Source of the DNA: Halostagnicola larsenii XH-48
GTDB taxonomy: Archaea; Halobacteriota; Halobacteria; Halobacteriales; Natrialbaceae
Assembly (NCBI RefSeq): GCF_000517625.1
Contig: NZ_CP007055.1
Location: forward strand, 1,178,001 to 1,242,000
Length of the DNA: 64,000 bases
Reading direction: 5' to 3'
Shown here: in pieces, positions 53,479-62,758 of the stretch
Layout: every line of letters starts with the position of its first letter
How positions within the stretch are numbered: the stretch's first letter is position 1
Made by a program: the position numbers and the translations under genes
The notes under the pieces: model-generated
What the model saw: the letters and a program-made list of their open reading frames with translations, nothing else
Database searches by the model: none
Told to the model about the DNA's origin: nothing

Positions 53479-55060
53479 CGAGTCCGGTCTGTGATCCCGT
53501 TGTCGGGGAATCGCTCGTCGACATCCTTTCGTCGAGCGGTGCCGTTCTCGACTCCGCAGTCGATTTCTCGGCAGTTTGCAACTGTTCGTAGACGTACCAC
53601 ACCGCCCGGCAGTCGTCCTCGCAGTAGGTCTCGTGGCGATCCCACTCGAGTTCCGTGCCGGTTCGAATAAACCGCTGGTAGGCCCGCGCCGTCTGTGCGC
53701 CGTCGAGGCCGGTGGCCGCGCCCTCGTAGCCGAGTGCAGCCGAAACGTCCTCGAGCGCGTTCGTCCGACCGGGAAGGACGGCGTTTTCGTCGGTGACCGC
53801 CCAGCCGTAGAGATCCAGCTTCGCCACGTCGTCCCACGCGTCGAGATACCGGGGGACGTGCCGGGTGAGAAACGACTCGAGGTGCCGGTAGTCAAAGCGC
53901 CAGCCGTTCCACGTGAGCAGCGCCCGATCGGGATGGACCCCGAACAGCCAGTCGCAAAACGACTCGAGGACAGCGCCCGGTTCCGTCGGGTCCGAGCGCT
54001 CGACGAAGGCGCGGTACTCGTCGGTCGCGGGATCGTACGCGCCGATCTGCCAGATTATCGTCGGGGAGAGGCCGTCAGTTTCGATGTCGAGACACAGCGG
54101 CGGCCGCGGTCTATCCTCGGCGGGGAGGGTTTCGTCCGAGAGTCGACGCGGCGCTCCCGACTCGAGCACCGTCGCGTGTTGGTGCATCCGCACCGCCGTT
54201 TGCCGCCCGATCCCCGACATCGACGCGAGCGTTTCGACCGAGGTCTCGAGGAGGTCCGACCGGCTCGCGACGCCGCGGCGCTCGAGTTTGTCGGCGGTTT
54301 TCGGTCCGATTCCCGACACGGCCTCGAGTCCGAATTCGTCCGCGGGGAGCGTCTCGAGTACCTCCACGTCGGGGTTTTCGGGATCGCCGTCGGAGCCGAT
54401 GTCGCCGTCGGAACCGGCGTCGAAGGCTATCGCCGAGAGCGACCCCGCCGTTCCGTAGCCCTCTCGAGAGCCGATTCCGACGATTCGGACTCCGACAGTG
54501 GTTCCTTCCGTCGATTCCACCTGCGAATTCCCGTCGTCGACCCCGACGCCGACGACCGCACCGTCGTCCGCCGCGAGCCGCCAGCGTTCGTCGTAGCCGG
54601 CGGGGAGCCCGCCCGTCAGCACGGTCGTCGTTTTGCCGGCGGGCAACGCGGCGGACAACGCGCTTCGGTGAGCGAGGTCCGTCTCGAGCGCCGTCGGACG
54701 AACCGTCGTCGTCACGTCGTCACAGACGACGCCGGCGATGGAGGGGGCGGTCTCGAGGCGGTGCTCGAGTGCCTGTTCGGCGTCGCCCAGCGCGTCGGCA
54801 CTGGGGACGGCGAAAAGCGAATGTGAGCCGATATCGTGTCGTCGAACCGGTTCGGAGGCGTTTGCCAGCGGCGGGTGGACGACGGGAACGTCGAATACGT
54901 GACGCGCTCGCGCGTCGGCCTGCGGCGCTCGAGACGGTCCGGGAATCAGAACGAGATCCGGGTCGAAATAGTCTCGAGCGTCCTGCAACGCCGCGAGCGA
55001 CCGGCTCGAGAGCACCCTGGGTGAAATCGAGAGCACGCGAGGCCGGCCACGGTTGCTCAT
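53468..55060 (-). CDS. DEDD-type exonuclease with HhH domain (MrfB/YprB-like)
   Basis: 530 residues in three parts: a 230-residue N-terminal region without recognised domain, helix-hairpin-helix motifs (247-300, VSGIGPKTADKLERRGV and MSGIGRQTAVRM), and an RNase-H-like exonuclease (320-495). Acidic catalytic set: Asp325/Glu327 in CLDIETDG, WNGWRFDYRH (384-393), and YCEDDCRAVW with Asp483 and Tyr479. The pair with the downstream helicase mirrors B. subtilis MrfA-MrfB (mitomycin repair). ATG 55060 is preferred because it starts the ordered N-terminus. Confidence 0.85.
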   Translation of the reverse strand: MSNRGRPRVLSISPRVLSSRSLAALQDARDYFDPDLVLIPGPSRAPQADARARHVFDVPVVHPPLANASEPVRRHDIGSHSLFAVPSADALGDAEQALEHRLETAPSIAGVVCDDVTTTVRPTALETDLAHRSALSAALPAGKTTTVLTGGLPAGYDERWRLAADDGAVVGVGVDDGNSQVESTEGTTVGVRIVGIGSREGYGTAGSLSAIAFDAGSDGDIGSDGDPENPDVEVLETLPADEFGLEAVSGIGPKTADKLERRGVASRSDLLETSVETLASMSGIGRQTAVRMHQHATVLESGAPRRLSDETLPAEDRPRPPLCLDIETDGLSPTIIWQIGAYDPATDEYRAFVERSDPTEPGAVLESFCDWLFGVHPDRALLTWNGWRFDYRHLESFLTRHVPRYLDAWDDVAKLDLYGWAVTDENAVLPGRTNALEDVSAALGYEGAATGLDGAQTARAYQRFIRTGTELEWDRHETYCEDDCRAVWYVYEQLQTAEKSTAESRTAPLDERMSTSDSPTTGSQTGLGDF

Positions 55061-55204
55061 TGGGCACTGGAAGACAAGCCGCGGGTATGAGCGTTTTGAG
55101 ACCGGAGTGAAAGTACTTCGAGAGCACCGCCCACGACCGCGAAATTCGACCCTCGACCGCCGGAATCGAATCGGTTTTGGGAGTCCCACCGAAACGAGTG
55201 TACA

Positions 55205-56221
55205 ATGCGTCAGTACCTCGAGCTGGTCGATTCGGTCCTCTCGGGCGGGACACACAAGCCGAATCGGACCGGCGTCGATACGATTTCGTCGTTTAGCGAG
55301 CACTACGAGGTCGATCTGCAGGAGGGATACCCCCTGCTGACGACCAAGGCGATGGACGGCTACCGCTGGAACTCGATGATCCACGAGGTCTGCTGGTACC
55401 TCTCCGGCGAGGAGCACGTCAGAGATCTCCGCGAGGAGACGGAGATCTGGAACGCGTGGGCCGACGACGCGGGACACCTCGATACCGCCTACGGCCGCTT
55501 TTGGCGTCGGTACCCGATTCCGAACGAGGAGGGACAACTCGAGGGCGAGTCCTGGCCCGAGGACGGCCATCGGTGGGTGACCGAGGAAGCCGACGGGCGG
55601 CGGACGTTCGATCAGCTTCAGTACGTGATCGATACGCTCTCGGAGAATCCGAACTCGCGCCGGCTCGTCGTCAACGCCTGGCACCCGGCGAACGCGGCGG
55701 TCTCGACGCTCCCTCCGTGTCACTACACCTACGTCTTCAACGTGCAGGGAGATCGGCTCAACTGCCACCTCACGCAGCGCTCCGGCGATATCGCGCTGGG
55801 CGTTCCCTTCAACATCGCCGCGTACGCGCTCCTGACGAAGGTGATCGCCGCCCAGACCGGATTCGAACCCGGTACCTTCGCCCACACCGTCGTCGACTCG
55901 CACGTCTACTGCGGTCGCGGCGACCGCGGCGAGTGGTACGCGGACAACCTCAAGGCGCTACAATCGCGGCTGGCGGCGGTCGACGAGCCCGCGGAGTACC
56001 GGGACGTGAAATCGTGGCTCGAGTCGAGCGCGCCCGAGGAAGCCGAGGGCGACGAACGCCTCGACCACGTTCCCGGCCTGCTCGAACAGCTCGCTCGCGA
56101 ACCGCTCGAGCGACCGACGCTCTCCGTCGCCGACGTCTCGATCGACGAACTGACGGCCGAGGACGTCTCGCTCGAGGACTACGAGTCCCACGACGGACTC
56201 GAGTTCGCGGTCGCCGAATGA
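55205..56221 (+). CDS. thyA: Thymidylate synthase ThyA
   Basis: Methylates dUMP with methylene-tetrahydrofolate. 338 residues, longer than the bacterial enzyme by an insert and a C-terminal acidic tail. Phosphate-binding Arg-Thr at 21-22, active-site Cys172 in LPPCHYTYVF, and RSGDIALGVPFNIAAYALL. Overlaps the dihydrofolate reductase start by four bases. Use of ThyA instead of ThyX fits haloarchaea. Confidence 0.95.
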   Translation: MRQYLELVDSVLSGGTHKPNRTGVDTISSFSEHYEVDLQEGYPLLTTKAMDGYRWNSMIHEVCWYLSGEEHVRDLREETEIWNAWADDAGHLDTAYGRFWRRYPIPNEEGQLEGESWPEDGHRWVTEEADGRRTFDQLQYVIDTLSENPNSRRLVVNAWHPANAAVSTLPPCHYTYVFNVQGDRLNCHLTQRSGDIALGVPFNIAAYALLTKVIAAQTGFEPGTFAHTVVDSHVYCGRGDRGEWYADNLKALQSRLAAVDEPAEYRDVKSWLESSAPEEAEGDERLDHVPGLLEQLAREPLERPTLSVADVSIDELTAEDVSLEDYESHDGLEFAVAE

Positions 56222-56814
56222 GCGGCGGAGACGAACGGACCGGCGCGGACGATGCCGGTCCGAACGAAGTCGACGTGACCGACGCCGAGGCGCTCGAGAC
56301 GGACTGCGAACTCGTCGCCATCGTCGCCGTCGCAGATAACGGCATCATCGGCAGGGACGGCGACATGCCGTGGCACATCCCCGCGGACCTCGAACACTTC
56401 AAGGAGACGACGATTGATCACCCGGTCATCATGGGTCGGGTCACCTACGAGGGAATTCTCGAGGCGCTGGGCGAACCGCTTCCCGGCCGGACGACCGTCG
56501 TGCTGACGAGCCAGGACCTCGAGACGCCCGAGAACGCCGTTACGGCTGCCGGGATTGAGGGTGCGCTCGAGGCGGCCGAGACCGCCGCGCGGGACCGCCA
56601 CGACGACGCCGACCGAATCTTCGTCGCGGGCGGGGCGACCGTCTACGAACAGTTCCTGCCCGTGGTCGACCGATTGATCGTCACGGAGGTACACGAGGAA
56701 CCAGCAGGCGACACCTCCTTTCCGGCGTGGGACCGGGAGGCGTGGAACGAACGCGCTCGAGACGAGCGCGACGGATTCGCGTTCGTCGAGTACGGTCGAC
56801 GGAGGATGGAGTAA
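56218..56814 (+). CDS. folA: Dihydrofolate reductase
   Basis: Regenerates tetrahydrofolate used by ThyA. 198 residues: an acidic 30-residue N-terminal extension, then ELVAIVAVADNGIIGRDGDM with MPWHIPADLEHFK, VIMGRVTYEGI, and the NADPH loop FVAGGATVYEQF. Starts within the ThyA stop (ATGA), so both are co-translated. A hairpin plus T-run follows the stop. Confidence 0.94.
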   Translation: MSGGDERTGADDAGPNEVDVTDAEALETDCELVAIVAVADNGIIGRDGDMPWHIPADLEHFKETTIDHPVIMGRVTYEGILEALGEPLPGRTTVVLTSQDLETPENAVTAAGIEGALEAAETAARDRHDDADRIFVAGGATVYEQFLPVVDRLIVTEVHEEPAGDTSFPAWDREAWNERARDERDGFAFVEYGRRRME

Positions 56815-56829
56815 ACCGGTGTAGCTTCG

Positions 56830-56851
56830 CCGGCGTGTGCACGCCGGTTTT
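56830..56851 (+). terminator. Hairpin and T-run after folA
   Basis: CCGGCGTG (56830-56837) and CACGCCGG (56840-56847) followed by TTTT; it lies 15 bases after the folA stop and looks like an intrinsic terminator. Confidence 0.5.
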
Positions 56852-57457
56852 GGATTCGTTTCGAGGCAGGTAATCGGTTGTTTGACCCGCTCGTGGTGGC
56901 GTTTGGCTCACAGTACAGTCGGCGTCGAACGGTGAACGTCTCGTCGAGGTGTGCCGTCATCCGATCTGTTTCGCGCTCGTTTTGGGACGCTCTGCCGGAT
57001 CGGAGTGGCGGAGATGGCAGAGACAATCGCTGCACGTGATCAGTACGCGGTGGCGATTTCCCGACGAAATGTCCGCGGAAATCGTTTGTTTTGCTGTGCG
57101 AACGTTCCATGCGATCGTCACAGTCGAGGAAAATTCAGCACCGAGACGCGGCGTCGTCGCCGGACCGTCTATTCTCGAGCGGCGTTCATCGTCGTAGAAT
57201 CGATTCGCTCTCGGTTCGTCAGGCGTCGTGATGGCGGCGTAGAAACATGTCCCTACAATCCAGTTTCGACGGATAAACAATCGTTGCTGAGTGTCCGTCT
57301 CGTCCAGTCAAAAACCGGGAGAACTCGTAGACAGAAGCGCTATCGACACTGTCTCGAGAGAGAAAGCGAGCGTAGACGGTGAAACGATAGCCCGCACTTA
57401 TGCGAAAATTGGGTCAAGAACCGTCTACCCCGAACAGGGGAACTCAGAGTGAGAGAC
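56852..57457. other. Intergenic region without a supported gene
   Basis: About 600 bases less GC-rich than the rest. A minus-strand frame at 56957-57280 contains Cys pairs (LITCSDCLCHLRH), but its remainder is not protein-like, so it may be a decayed gene. No tRNA or other RNA structure stands out. Confidence 0.4.
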
Positions 57458-58006
57458 ATGACAGATGAATTAGATAGCGGACTGTTCGACGACTCGCGGA
57501 GATCGTTCATGAAAAAAGGTGCCCTCGCAGCGGGCGCAGTGGCGCTCGGAACTGCAGGTGCGGGAACCGCAGCCGCACAGGACGACGGTGGCAGCGGGAT
57601 GGTCGTGGTGTTCGGAGACGACTACCAGCCAGGCGTGGAGTACGAAATCGCTTCGACCCTGGATCAGGGAACCAAAGACGAGGTGTTCGAAGCCGCAGAG
57701 TTGACGGACGAATTCGATACGCCGGACGACTGGAACCTCTACCTGATCAACTACGACATGGGCGGATCCGCCCCGTCGCTTGGATACTTGATGTCGGAGG
57801 AAGACTTCAGTTCCGGAGACTCCGATACCATGGGCGAAGACGGGTCGTTCCGAAACGCCCAGCTGAACCTCATCGAAGCCACGCCCGGTGAAAGCGGTAA
57901 CGGCGACACCGCAACCGAAAGCGAAGACAACGGCGCTGGTGCCGGTAACGAGAGCGCCAGCGGATCGGGTGGCGGTGCTGGCAACGAAAGTGCCGGCGGC
58001 AACTAA
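57458..58006 (+). CDS. Tat-exported protein of unknown function
   Basis: 182 residues. Tat signal SRRSFMKKGALAAGAVALGT (19-38) with cleavage near AAAQ. The mature core (GMVVVFGDDYQPGVEYEIAS ... WNLYLINYDMGGSAPSLGYL) is ordered, and the end is Gly/Asn/Glu/Ser-rich and likely a linker. Starts at ATG 57458 rather than GTG 57449. No family recognised; probably surface or secreted. Confidence 0.75.
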   Translation: MTDELDSGLFDDSRRSFMKKGALAAGAVALGTAGAGTAAAQDDGGSGMVVVFGDDYQPGVEYEIASTLDQGTKDEVFEAAELTDEFDTPDDWNLYLINYDMGGSAPSLGYLMSEEDFSSGDSDTMGEDGSFRNAQLNLIEATPGESGNGDTATESEDNGAGAGNESASGSGGGAGNESAGGN

Positions 58007-58015
58007 CACCCGAGT

Positions 58016-58033
58016 CGCTTCATTTCTTTTCGT
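58016..58033 (+). terminator. T-rich terminator after the Tat gene
   Basis: A run of CTTCATTTCTTTTCG about 15 bases after the stop; archaeal terminators are usually such pyrimidine-T stretches without hairpins. Confidence 0.35.
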
Positions 58034-58201
58034 TTCGCTATTCAACCGCGTGAGCATCACATCGAAGGACCGAAAGCGTTCTCGTCGAGTTCGCCTAATT
58101 CGCTCGAGCACCCCTCACCCCCTACAGGGGTATCCAACAGGAGTCGAGAATCGTCTTCGGATCACCTGTGGCTTTTACCCGCGTCGGCCGTAGAACTGTC
58201 C

Positions 58202-60382
58202 ATGACGACCCCGACACAGCGAAACCGGCTCGAGGACGAACAGAGTCCGTACCTTCGCCAGCACGCGGACAACCCCGTCAACTGGCAGCCATGGGATGAG
58301 CGGGCCCTCGAGACCGCCCGCGAGCACGACGTGCCGATCTTCCTCTCGATCGGGTACTCGGCGTGTCACTGGTGTCACGTCATGGAGTCGGAGAGCTTCT
58401 CCGACGAGGAGGTCGCCGACGTCCTCAACGAGAACTTCGTTCCGATCAAGGTCGACCGCGAGGAGCGCCCGGACGTCGACAGCGTCTACATGACCGTTTC
58501 CCAACTCGTCACCGGCCGCGGCGGCTGGCCGCTCTCGGCGTGGCTCACGCCCGAAGGCAAGCCCTTCTACGTCGGGACCTACTTCCCGAAAGAGCAAAAG
58601 CGGGGAACCCCGGGATTTCTCGACCTCCTCGAGAAGACCAGCGGTTCGTGGGAGCAGGATCGAGAGGCGATCGAAAATCGGGCCGAAAAGTGGACCGACG
58701 CGGCCAGAGACCAACTCGAGGGAACGACGGGAAGCGGTCGAGCGGACGCCGACGAATCTGCCCCGCCTTCGAGTGACACCCTCGAGAGTGCGGCCCGGAC
58801 GGCCTTGAGAAGCGTCGATCAACAGTATGGTGGGTTCGGCTCCGACGGGCCGAAGTTCCCGCAACCGGGCCGACTCCACGTGCTCGCTCGAGCGGCCGAT
58901 CGAACGGACCGCGACGGCTACCGCGAGGCGCTCGAGACGACCCTCGACGCGATGGCCGCGGGCGGGCTCTACGACCACGTCGGCGGCGGCTTCCATCGCT
59001 ACTGCGTCGACCGTGACTGGACGGTGCCACACTTCGAGAAGATGCTCTACGACAACGCCGAAATTCCGCGGGCCTTCCTCGTGGGCTACCAGCTGACCGG
59101 AACCGAACGCTACGCCGAGGTCGTCGAGGACACGCTCGCGTTCGTCGACCGGGAACTCACCCACGACGAGGGCGGCTTCTTCAGCACGCTCGACGCCCAG
59201 AGTCTCGACGAGGACGGCGAGAAAGTGGAGGGTGCCTTCTACGTCTGGACGCCCGAGGAAGTCGAAGCCGTGCTCGAGGACGAACACACTGCGGAACTGG
59301 TCTGTGCGGCCTACGACGTTACCGAGTCGGGGAACTTCGAGGGATCGAACGTGCTGAACCGCGACGCGACGCTCGAGGAGCTCGCCGCGGAGTTCGAACT
59401 CGGCGAACAGGAGATCGAACGACGGCTCGAGGGCGCGCTCGAAACCCTGGCCGACGCTCGCGAGGAACGACCTCGCCCGGACCGCGACGAGAAGATCCTC
59501 GCCGGCTGGAACGGGATGATGATCTCCGCGTTCGCCGAATCCGCGCTCGTACTCGGCGAGGAGTCCTACGCCGACACGGCGACCGAGGCACTCGAGTTCG
59601 TGCGCGAAACCCTCTGGGACGAGGAGGCGGGTCGACTCTCGAGGCGATACAAGGACGGGGACGTCGCCGTCGATGGCTACCTCGAGGACTACGCGTTTCT
59701 CGCGCGGGGTGCGCTCCACTGTTACGAGGCGACCGGCGACCTCGAACCGCTCGCGTTCGCGCTCGAACTCGCGGACGTCATCGAAGCCGAATTCTGGGAC
59801 GACGAGCAGGAGACGCTGTATTTCACCCCCGAAAGCGGCGAGTCGCTGGTGACCCGTCCCCAAGAACTCGACGACAGCTCGACGCCGTCGTCGATGGGCG
59901 TCGCGGTCGAAACGCTGCTCGCGCTGGACGGCTTTACGGACTCGTCGTTCGCAGAAATCGCAGCCAGCGCGCTCGAGACCCACGCCGACACGATCGAGTC
60001 GAACCCGCTCCAGTACGCGACGCTCTGTCTCGCCGCCGATCGCCTCGAGAACGGACTGCTCGAGATCACGGTCGCCGCCGCGGAGATCCCCGACGCGTGG
60101 CGGGATCGGCTCGGCGAGCGGTACCTTCCGGACCGACTCATCGCGCGGCGGCCAGCCACCGACGACGAACTCGAGTCGTGGGTCGACCGACTCGAACTCG
60201 CGGACGCGCCGCCGATCTGGGCCGCCCGCGAGGCTCGCGACGGCGAACCGACGCTGTACGTCTGCCGGAATCGAGCGTGCTCGCCGCCGACGACGGATAT
60301 CGAGGAGGCGCTCGAAGTCATGACCGAGAAGCACCAAACGGCGGACATAGACGGTATCGACGAGGACGACGTTCCGTTCTGA
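58202..60382 (+). CDS. DUF255 thioredoxin-domain protein (YyaL/SSP411 family)
   Basis: 726 residues. The N-terminal thioredoxin-like domain has SACHWCHVMESE (about 55-66), a CxxC redox site, and NPVNWQPWDERAL at the start. Residues 200-600 form an alpha-alpha barrel like glycosidases (GGFHRYCVDRDWTVPHFEKM), and the end has CRNRAC. Substrate and biological role are unsettled in this universal family. CTTTTACC at 25-30 bases before the ATG fits a promoter. Next to two other thioredoxin-fold genes. Confidence 0.9.
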   Translation: MTTPTQRNRLEDEQSPYLRQHADNPVNWQPWDERALETAREHDVPIFLSIGYSACHWCHVMESESFSDEEVADVLNENFVPIKVDREERPDVDSVYMTVSQLVTGRGGWPLSAWLTPEGKPFYVGTYFPKEQKRGTPGFLDLLEKTSGSWEQDREAIENRAEKWTDAARDQLEGTTGSGRADADESAPPSSDTLESAARTALRSVDQQYGGFGSDGPKFPQPGRLHVLARAADRTDRDGYREALETTLDAMAAGGLYDHVGGGFHRYCVDRDWTVPHFEKMLYDNAEIPRAFLVGYQLTGTERYAEVVEDTLAFVDRELTHDEGGFFSTLDAQSLDEDGEKVEGAFYVWTPEEVEAVLEDEHTAELVCAAYDVTESGNFEGSNVLNRDATLEELAAEFELGEQEIERRLEGALETLADAREERPRPDRDEKILAGWNGMMISAFAESALVLGEESYADTATEALEFVRETLWDEEAGRLSRRYKDGDVAVDGYLEDYAFLARGALHCYEATGDLEPLAFALELADVIEAEFWDDEQETLYFTPESGESLVTRPQELDDSSTPSSMGVAVETLLALDGFTDSSFAEIAASALETHADTIESNPLQYATLCLAADRLENGLLEITVAAAEIPDAWRDRLGERYLPDRLIARRPATDDELESWVDRLELADAPPIWAAREARDGEPTLYVCRNRACSPPTTDIEEALEVMTEKHQTADIDGIDEDDVPF

Positions 60383-60428
60383 TCGGACGGTCGGAGTTCG
60401 TCGCAGGAGGTCGTACCGGTGGGGAAAA

Positions 60429-60812
60429 TCAGTTGGCCGGCTCGAGCGTCGTCTCGAGCTGATCGGCGAGCCAAACCGCGGGCGGTTGGTCTTCCGATTC
60501 GACGAATCGAGTGACTTCTTCGCCGTCGTCGTCGAGGACGACCACTGTCGGAATGTAGTCGATGCCGTATTCGTCGACGCCGGGACCCTGCTTATCTTCG
60601 TCGACGGCGATTTCGTCGATACGGTCGTCGGGGACGCCCGCGGCCTCGAGCGCCGCACCGAAATCAGGCAGGAGCGCTCGGCAGTCTTTACACCAGTCGC
60701 CGCCCCAGACTTTGTAGGTCAGTTCGTCGCGGTGGGATTCGAGCGTTTCGACGGTCCCCTCGTAGGACGCCGCGTCCCACGTCGGGTTCGGTTCCATGGT
60801 CTCGAGACTCAT
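60429..60812 (-). CDS. Thioredoxin-family protein
   Basis: 127 residues with the redox motif WCKDC in GGDWCKDCRALLPDFG and the cis-Pro in YIPTVVVLDDDG. A reductant or thiol-exchange role is likely. ATG 60812 is preferred over one two codons upstream. Convergent with the DUF255 gene. Confidence 0.88.
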   Translation of the reverse strand: MSLETMEPNPTWDAASYEGTVETLESHRDELTYKVWGGDWCKDCRALLPDFGAALEAAGVPDDRIDEIAVDEDKQGPGVDEYGIDYIPTVVVLDDDGEEVTRFVESEDQPPAVWLADQLETTLEPAN

Positions 60813-60869
60813 GCACACAGGTTGTGGATCAGGACGCTTAACCGCCGTGTTTCTGGCAGGCGTTTCCAG

Positions 60870-61433
60870 TTACTGGTCGACCCATTTGATCGAACAGCCC
60901 TGCGAGGGCTTCCACTCGAGGTCGACGGACTCGCCGGCCAGTACGGCGTCGATGGCCTCGCGGATGTGGAATCTGGTCGGTTCGTCCTCCGGGTTCAACG
61001 CGTCGTCGAGTCGTCCCTGGTAGACGAGTCGGAACTCACCGTCCTGATTCTCGAACAGGAACGGATCGGGGGTACAGACCGCGCCGTAGGCTTCGGCGAC
61101 CGACTGACTTTCGTCTCGCAGATAGGCGTCGAAATCGATGGGGCCCTCGGTCGCGTACTCGCGCATCTTCTCGAGCGAGTCCTCCGGGTACTCCTCGGCG
61201 TCGTTCGGGTTGATACCGACGACGGCGACGTCGTCGTACTCGGCGGCCAGTTCGTTCATCAGATCGAACTTGGCCTGTGCGTACGGACAGTGATTGCACG
61301 TAAAGACGAGCAACAACGCTTCGTTCTCCGCGAACGACTCGAGCGAGTACGTCTCGCCGTCGGCTCCCTCGAGTTCGAACGACGGAGCGGCGTCGCCTTC
61401 GTCCAGTTTGGTTTCAGATTCTTTCAGGACCAT
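60870..61433 (-). CDS. AhpC/TSA-type thioredoxin-fold protein (peroxiredoxin-like)
   Basis: 187 residues: LDEGDAAPSFELEGADGETY, FTCNHCPYAQAKFDLM with two Cys, and C-terminal CTPDPFLFENQDGEFRLVY. The CNHCPYA site matches the thioredoxin-family proteins often called DUF899/AhpC-like; the peroxidatic Cys cannot be told from the resolving one here. Same strand as the preceding thioredoxin. Confidence 0.85.
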   Translation of the reverse strand: MVLKESETKLDEGDAAPSFELEGADGETYSLESFAENEALLLVFTCNHCPYAQAKFDLMNELAAEYDDVAVVGINPNDAEEYPEDSLEKMREYATEGPIDFDAYLRDESQSVAEAYGAVCTPDPFLFENQDGEFRLVYQGRLDDALNPEDEPTRFHIREAIDAVLAGESVDLEWKPSQGCSIKWVDQ

Positions 61434-61606
61434 ATCGGGAGGGTATTACTCGTCGGGCCTTAAGCGTCGGGTTCGTTGCCTTGGTGCCGAATCGGAATCA
61501 GCACTCTCGACTCAGTTCGGACCTGTATGGAGTACTCCTGAGTGGGGATTGGACCGAGACCCTGGGACGACTCACATATTTGTATCCCCCGCAACATTCA
61601 CGACGT

Positions 61607-62170
61607 ATGAAGTCACTCGAGGTCACGGACGAACAGTACGCCTTCGTACAGCACCTTCGCGAGGAGATCTCCGAACAGGTCGTCGGCAAATACGGTCACG
61701 TCCGCGAGAAAGACGCCGTGCAGTTCCTGATCGACAATCTCGACGGCGACCTCGAGGTGGACGGGGAGTTCGACGCGGGTGACGTGTCGGTGGATTCGCT
61801 CGAGGACGGCGACGGACCGGACGACCTCGAGGAAGTTTCCTACGACGAGGCCGATGACGGCGCTGCCGACGGACAGGGGCCAGAGGAGTCCTCGGACGCC
61901 ACCGGCGGCGAGGCCGACGAAGAAGGTGCTGAATCCGACCCCGAGACGGGCGACGACACCGAATCCACCGACGGCAGCGATGACGACGGCGCGGCCGACG
62001 ACGACGATATGTTAGACGAGATGATGAGTCTGCTCGAGACCCACGACGACAAGTGGGAGGAATCCTCGTCGGGCGACCACCGCTACAGCGTCGAACTGCC
62101 GGACGGATCGACCGAAGAGGTGCAGACGAAAGACGACGTGCGGGCGATTCTCTTCAAGAACTACCGCTGA
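61607..62170 (+). CDS. Conserved haloarchaeal protein with acidic linker
   Basis: 187 residues. N-terminal 45 residues MKSLEVTDEQYAFVQHLREE ... GHVREKDAVQFLIDNL look like a ribbon-helix-helix or short helical DNA-binding domain; an acidic linker (60-145) follows; the final 40 residues (DHRYSVELPDGSTEEVQTKD) form a small strand domain. Function unknown. It precedes the Lrp gene on the same strand. Confidence 0.75.
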   Translation: MKSLEVTDEQYAFVQHLREEISEQVVGKYGHVREKDAVQFLIDNLDGDLEVDGEFDAGDVSVDSLEDGDGPDDLEEVSYDEADDGAADGQGPEESSDATGGEADEEGAESDPETGDDTESTDGSDDDGAADDDDMLDEMMSLLETHDDKWEESSSGDHRYSVELPDGSTEEVQTKDDVRAILFKNYR

Positions 62171-62272
62171 CTGTCCTCGGTTGGGCCAGTCGCATCCATG
62201 TCGTCCCCCTCTGTGTGTGAACGACCGGCACGAGTCCGGAAGAAATTTACTCGCGCTCGCGCATCCGTCCGT

Positions 62273-62758
62273 ATGAGCGAACGCGAGGTTCTCGAGTTGC
62301 TCCGTGAGAACGCGCGGTACACCACTGCGGATATCGCGCGAATGACCGACCTCGAGGAGTCGGCGGTCGAGGCGACGATCGAATCGCTCGAGGAGGCGGG
62401 CGTGATTCGCGGCTACCAGCCCGTCGTCGACTGGGACGAACTCGAGGACGAACGGGTCCGCGCGGAAGTCGAGTTGAACGTCATGCTCGACCGGGAGACG
62501 GGCTACGGCGACATCGCGGAACGCCTCGCACGATTCCCGCAGGTGACGGCCCTGCGACTGGTCAGCGGCGACTACGACTTCGACATGGAAGTCGAGGGCG
62601 ACTCGATCCGCGAGGTATCCCAGTTCATCAGCGAAAAGGTCGCGCCCGTCCCCGAGATCACCCAGACGGTCACCCACTACGTGATGACCTCCTACAAGGA
62701 AAACGGGATCGAACTCGGCGACGGCGACGACGACGACAGGCTGTCAGTGTCCCCATGA
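62273..62758 (+). CDS. Lrp/AsnC-family regulator
   Basis: 161 residues. N-terminal winged HTH (LLRENARYTTADIARMTDLE) and a C-terminal ligand-binding RAM domain (RVRAEVELNVMLDRETGYGD ... SGDYDFDMEVEG). It may sense amino acids. Its stop overlaps the aminotransferase ATG by four bases, which points to joint control of that enzyme. Confidence 0.92.
   Translation: MSEREVLELLRENARYTTADIARMTDLEESAVEATIESLEEAGVIRGYQPVVDWDELEDERVRAEVELNVMLDRETGYGDIAERLARFPQVTALRLVSGDYDFDMEVEGDSIREVSQFISEKVAPVPEITQTVTHYVMTSYKENGIELGDGDDDDRLSVSP

Noticed and set aside
56957-57280. Minus-strand frame with Cys pairs in the folA downstream gap
   Set aside because: Only the last third looks protein-like; no promoter or conserved start, so not called as a gene.
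58175-60658. 827-codon frame opposite the DUF255 gene
   Set aside because: Antisense shadow; no domains.
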